Positions 57,557 to 58,220 of a stretch of DNA of 58,220 nt are shown one piece after another (position 1 is the first letter of the stretch; every line of letters begins with the position of its first letter). Origin of the DNA: Bacillota bacterium (GTDB taxonomy: Bacteria > Bacillota > Clostridia > Christensenellales > Aristaeellaceae); the NCBI GenBank assembly GCA_023404715.1, contig JAEYAR010000175.1:1-58220 (forward strand), in the 5' to 3' direction. Under the pieces are notes generated by a model that was given only the letters and a program-made list of their open reading frames with translations, did no database searches and was not told the DNA's origin. The position numbers were made by a program, and so were the translations under genes.

Positions 57557-57571
57557 CAAAGGTGGTATAAT
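57543..57571 (+). promoter_or_regulatory. Promoter of the comB-like gene
   Basis: TTGTGT, 17 bases, TATAAT (57566-57571); the -35 box lies in the last codons of spmB. Confidence 0.6.
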
Positions 57572-57607
57572 AGGCATACAAAGGGAGAAGGAAGAGAGGA
57601 CGGATCC

Positions 57608-58220
57608 ATGCAGATATTGCTTTTCATGACGCCGCTGGAGACGCGGCCCGCGCTGCTTGAGGACGCCGCCGCGGTTGTGATCGACGCGCTGCGGATGACG
57701 AGCACCTCCATTACGGCCTTTGCGAACGGCGGCGGGCGCATCCGGGCGGTCCGGGAGGTTGAGGAGGCGCGGGCGCTGGCGCGGCAATGGCCGGGCGCGC
57801 TGCTGGGCGGGGAGCGGCGCGGCGTGCTGATCGAGGGCTTCGATCTGGACAATTCGCCGCTCAGCTTTACGAAGGAGCGCGTGGCGGGGCGGGACATCGT
57901 GATGACGACGTCGAACGGCACCTGGGCGATCGCGGCGGTGCAGGGCGCCAGGCGCGTGCTGCTCGGCGCGTTCCTCAACGCCGGGGCGGTCGCGCGGGCG
58001 CTGGCGGGCGAAGCGCGCGCGGTTATCCAGTGCGCGGGCACGGACGACCGCCTTTCGCTGGAGGACGTACTCGCCGGCGGCGCGATCATCGAGCGGCTAC
58101 TCGCGATGGGCCTGGAACCGGAGCTGGACGACGCGTCCCGGGCGGCGCTTACGCTCTACCGCGCCTGCGAAGGGGACCTCGACGGCGCGCTGGCCTCGAC
58201 GCGCCACTACAACGTGATGC
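57608..58220 (+). CDS. comB: ComB-family 2-phosphosulfolactate phosphatase-like protein (partial, runs off window end)
   Basis: The ATG at 57608 follows AGAGAGGA; 204 codons are seen with no stop. Family blocks: AAVVIDALRMTSTSITAFAN (usual VVIDVLRATS), LLGGERRGVLIEGFDLDNSP, and IVMTTSNGTWAI (usual TTTNGT). ComB removes phosphate from 2-phosphosulfolactate in the coenzyme M route of archaea; bacterial homologues are common and mostly untested, often linked to sulfolactate or to sporulating bacteria. Only about the last 30-40 residues should be missing. Confidence 0.85.
   Translation, partial: MQILLFMTPLETRPALLEDAAAVVIDALRMTSTSITAFANGGGRIRAVREVEEARALARQWPGALLGGERRGVLIEGFDLDNSPLSFTKERVAGRDIVMTTSNGTWAIAAVQGARRVLLGAFLNAGAVARALAGEARAVIQCAGTDDRLSLEDVLAGGAIIERLLAMGLEPELDDASRAALTLYRACEGDLDGALASTRHYNVM

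Noticed and set aside
1..58220. CRISPR array, rRNA genes, intact insertion sequences or integrase
   Set aside because: I looked for regularly spaced repeats, rRNA-like sequence, transposase motifs and tyrosine or serine recombinase motifs and saw none.

Overview
The window looks like a chromosomal segment of a GC-rich, spore-forming member of the Clostridia. Sporulation and germination genes are present (cwlJ/sleB-type hydrolase with gerQ, spmA-spmB, an AbrB-type regulator with a C-terminal Cys cluster). Shine-Dalgarno sequences and TTGACA/TATAAT promoters are strong, and there are several sugar ABC transporters with solute-binding proteins. A Christensenellales-like gut lineage is my guess, not something the sequence proves.

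Layout. 1-10.3 kb: AT-richer, decaying prophage-like block, mostly on the minus strand. It holds three different cell-wall lytic enzymes, one intact and one deleted BhlA/UviB-type holin, four sigma/HTH regulators (one with an in-frame amber stop), an OB-fold SSB-like protein, a frameshifted phage-type gene, and three secreted proteins on the plus strand (a tandem pair and an amber-interrupted one). The block ends inside an ABC ATPase gene that has lost its Walker A end. 10.3-14.4 kb: ECF sigma factor, MntA-HepT toxin-antitoxin pair with a frameshifted toxin, a YwgA-like/HD-phosphohydrolase pair (HD gene frameshifted near its end), and tRNA-Leu(GAG). 14.4-21.2 kb: a catabolic operon read leftward (DapA/NanA-type lyase, sialidase-like hydrolase, binding protein, two permeases) with its IclR regulator; two matching palindromes sit just after the -10 boxes of the operon and of iclR. 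21.3-28.5 kb: ArsC/Spx-like protein, CutC, ECF sigma/anti-sigma pair, serine hydrolase, CACHE-PAS-GGDEF diguanylate cyclase, Tat-exported C_GCAxxG_C_C protein, YczE/YitT-like membrane protein.

28.6-40.7 kb: drug-response region. An AT-richer two-component system plus MacB/FtsX-type ABC transporter is followed by a UvrA2 (DrrC-like) protein and a heterodimeric ABC exporter. The exporter is preceded by a promoter, a 29-codon leader ORF and an intrinsic terminator with a competing pairing, i.e. the parts list for ribosome-mediated attenuation. 40.7-46.1 kb: amidohydrolase, cwlJ-gerQ, and a LacI-like protein without a DNA-binding domain next to an ADP-ribosylglycohydrolase-family protein. 46.2-54.7 kb: one plus-strand operon: SorC regulator, DhaL, DhaK, sugar ABC transporter, class I DhnA-type aldolase, GH127-type glycosidase. 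This has the logic of a complete glycoside uptake-hydrolysis-phosphorylation-aldol cleavage route for an unidentified sugar. 54.8-58.2 kb: LacI regulator with a perfect 17-bp palindrome, AbrB-like regulator, spmAB, and a ComB-family phosphatase cut by the window end.

Several otherwise good genes carry single-base shifts in homopolymers (HepT, HD protein, sugar permease), so some broken genes may be sequencing errors rather than real lesions.
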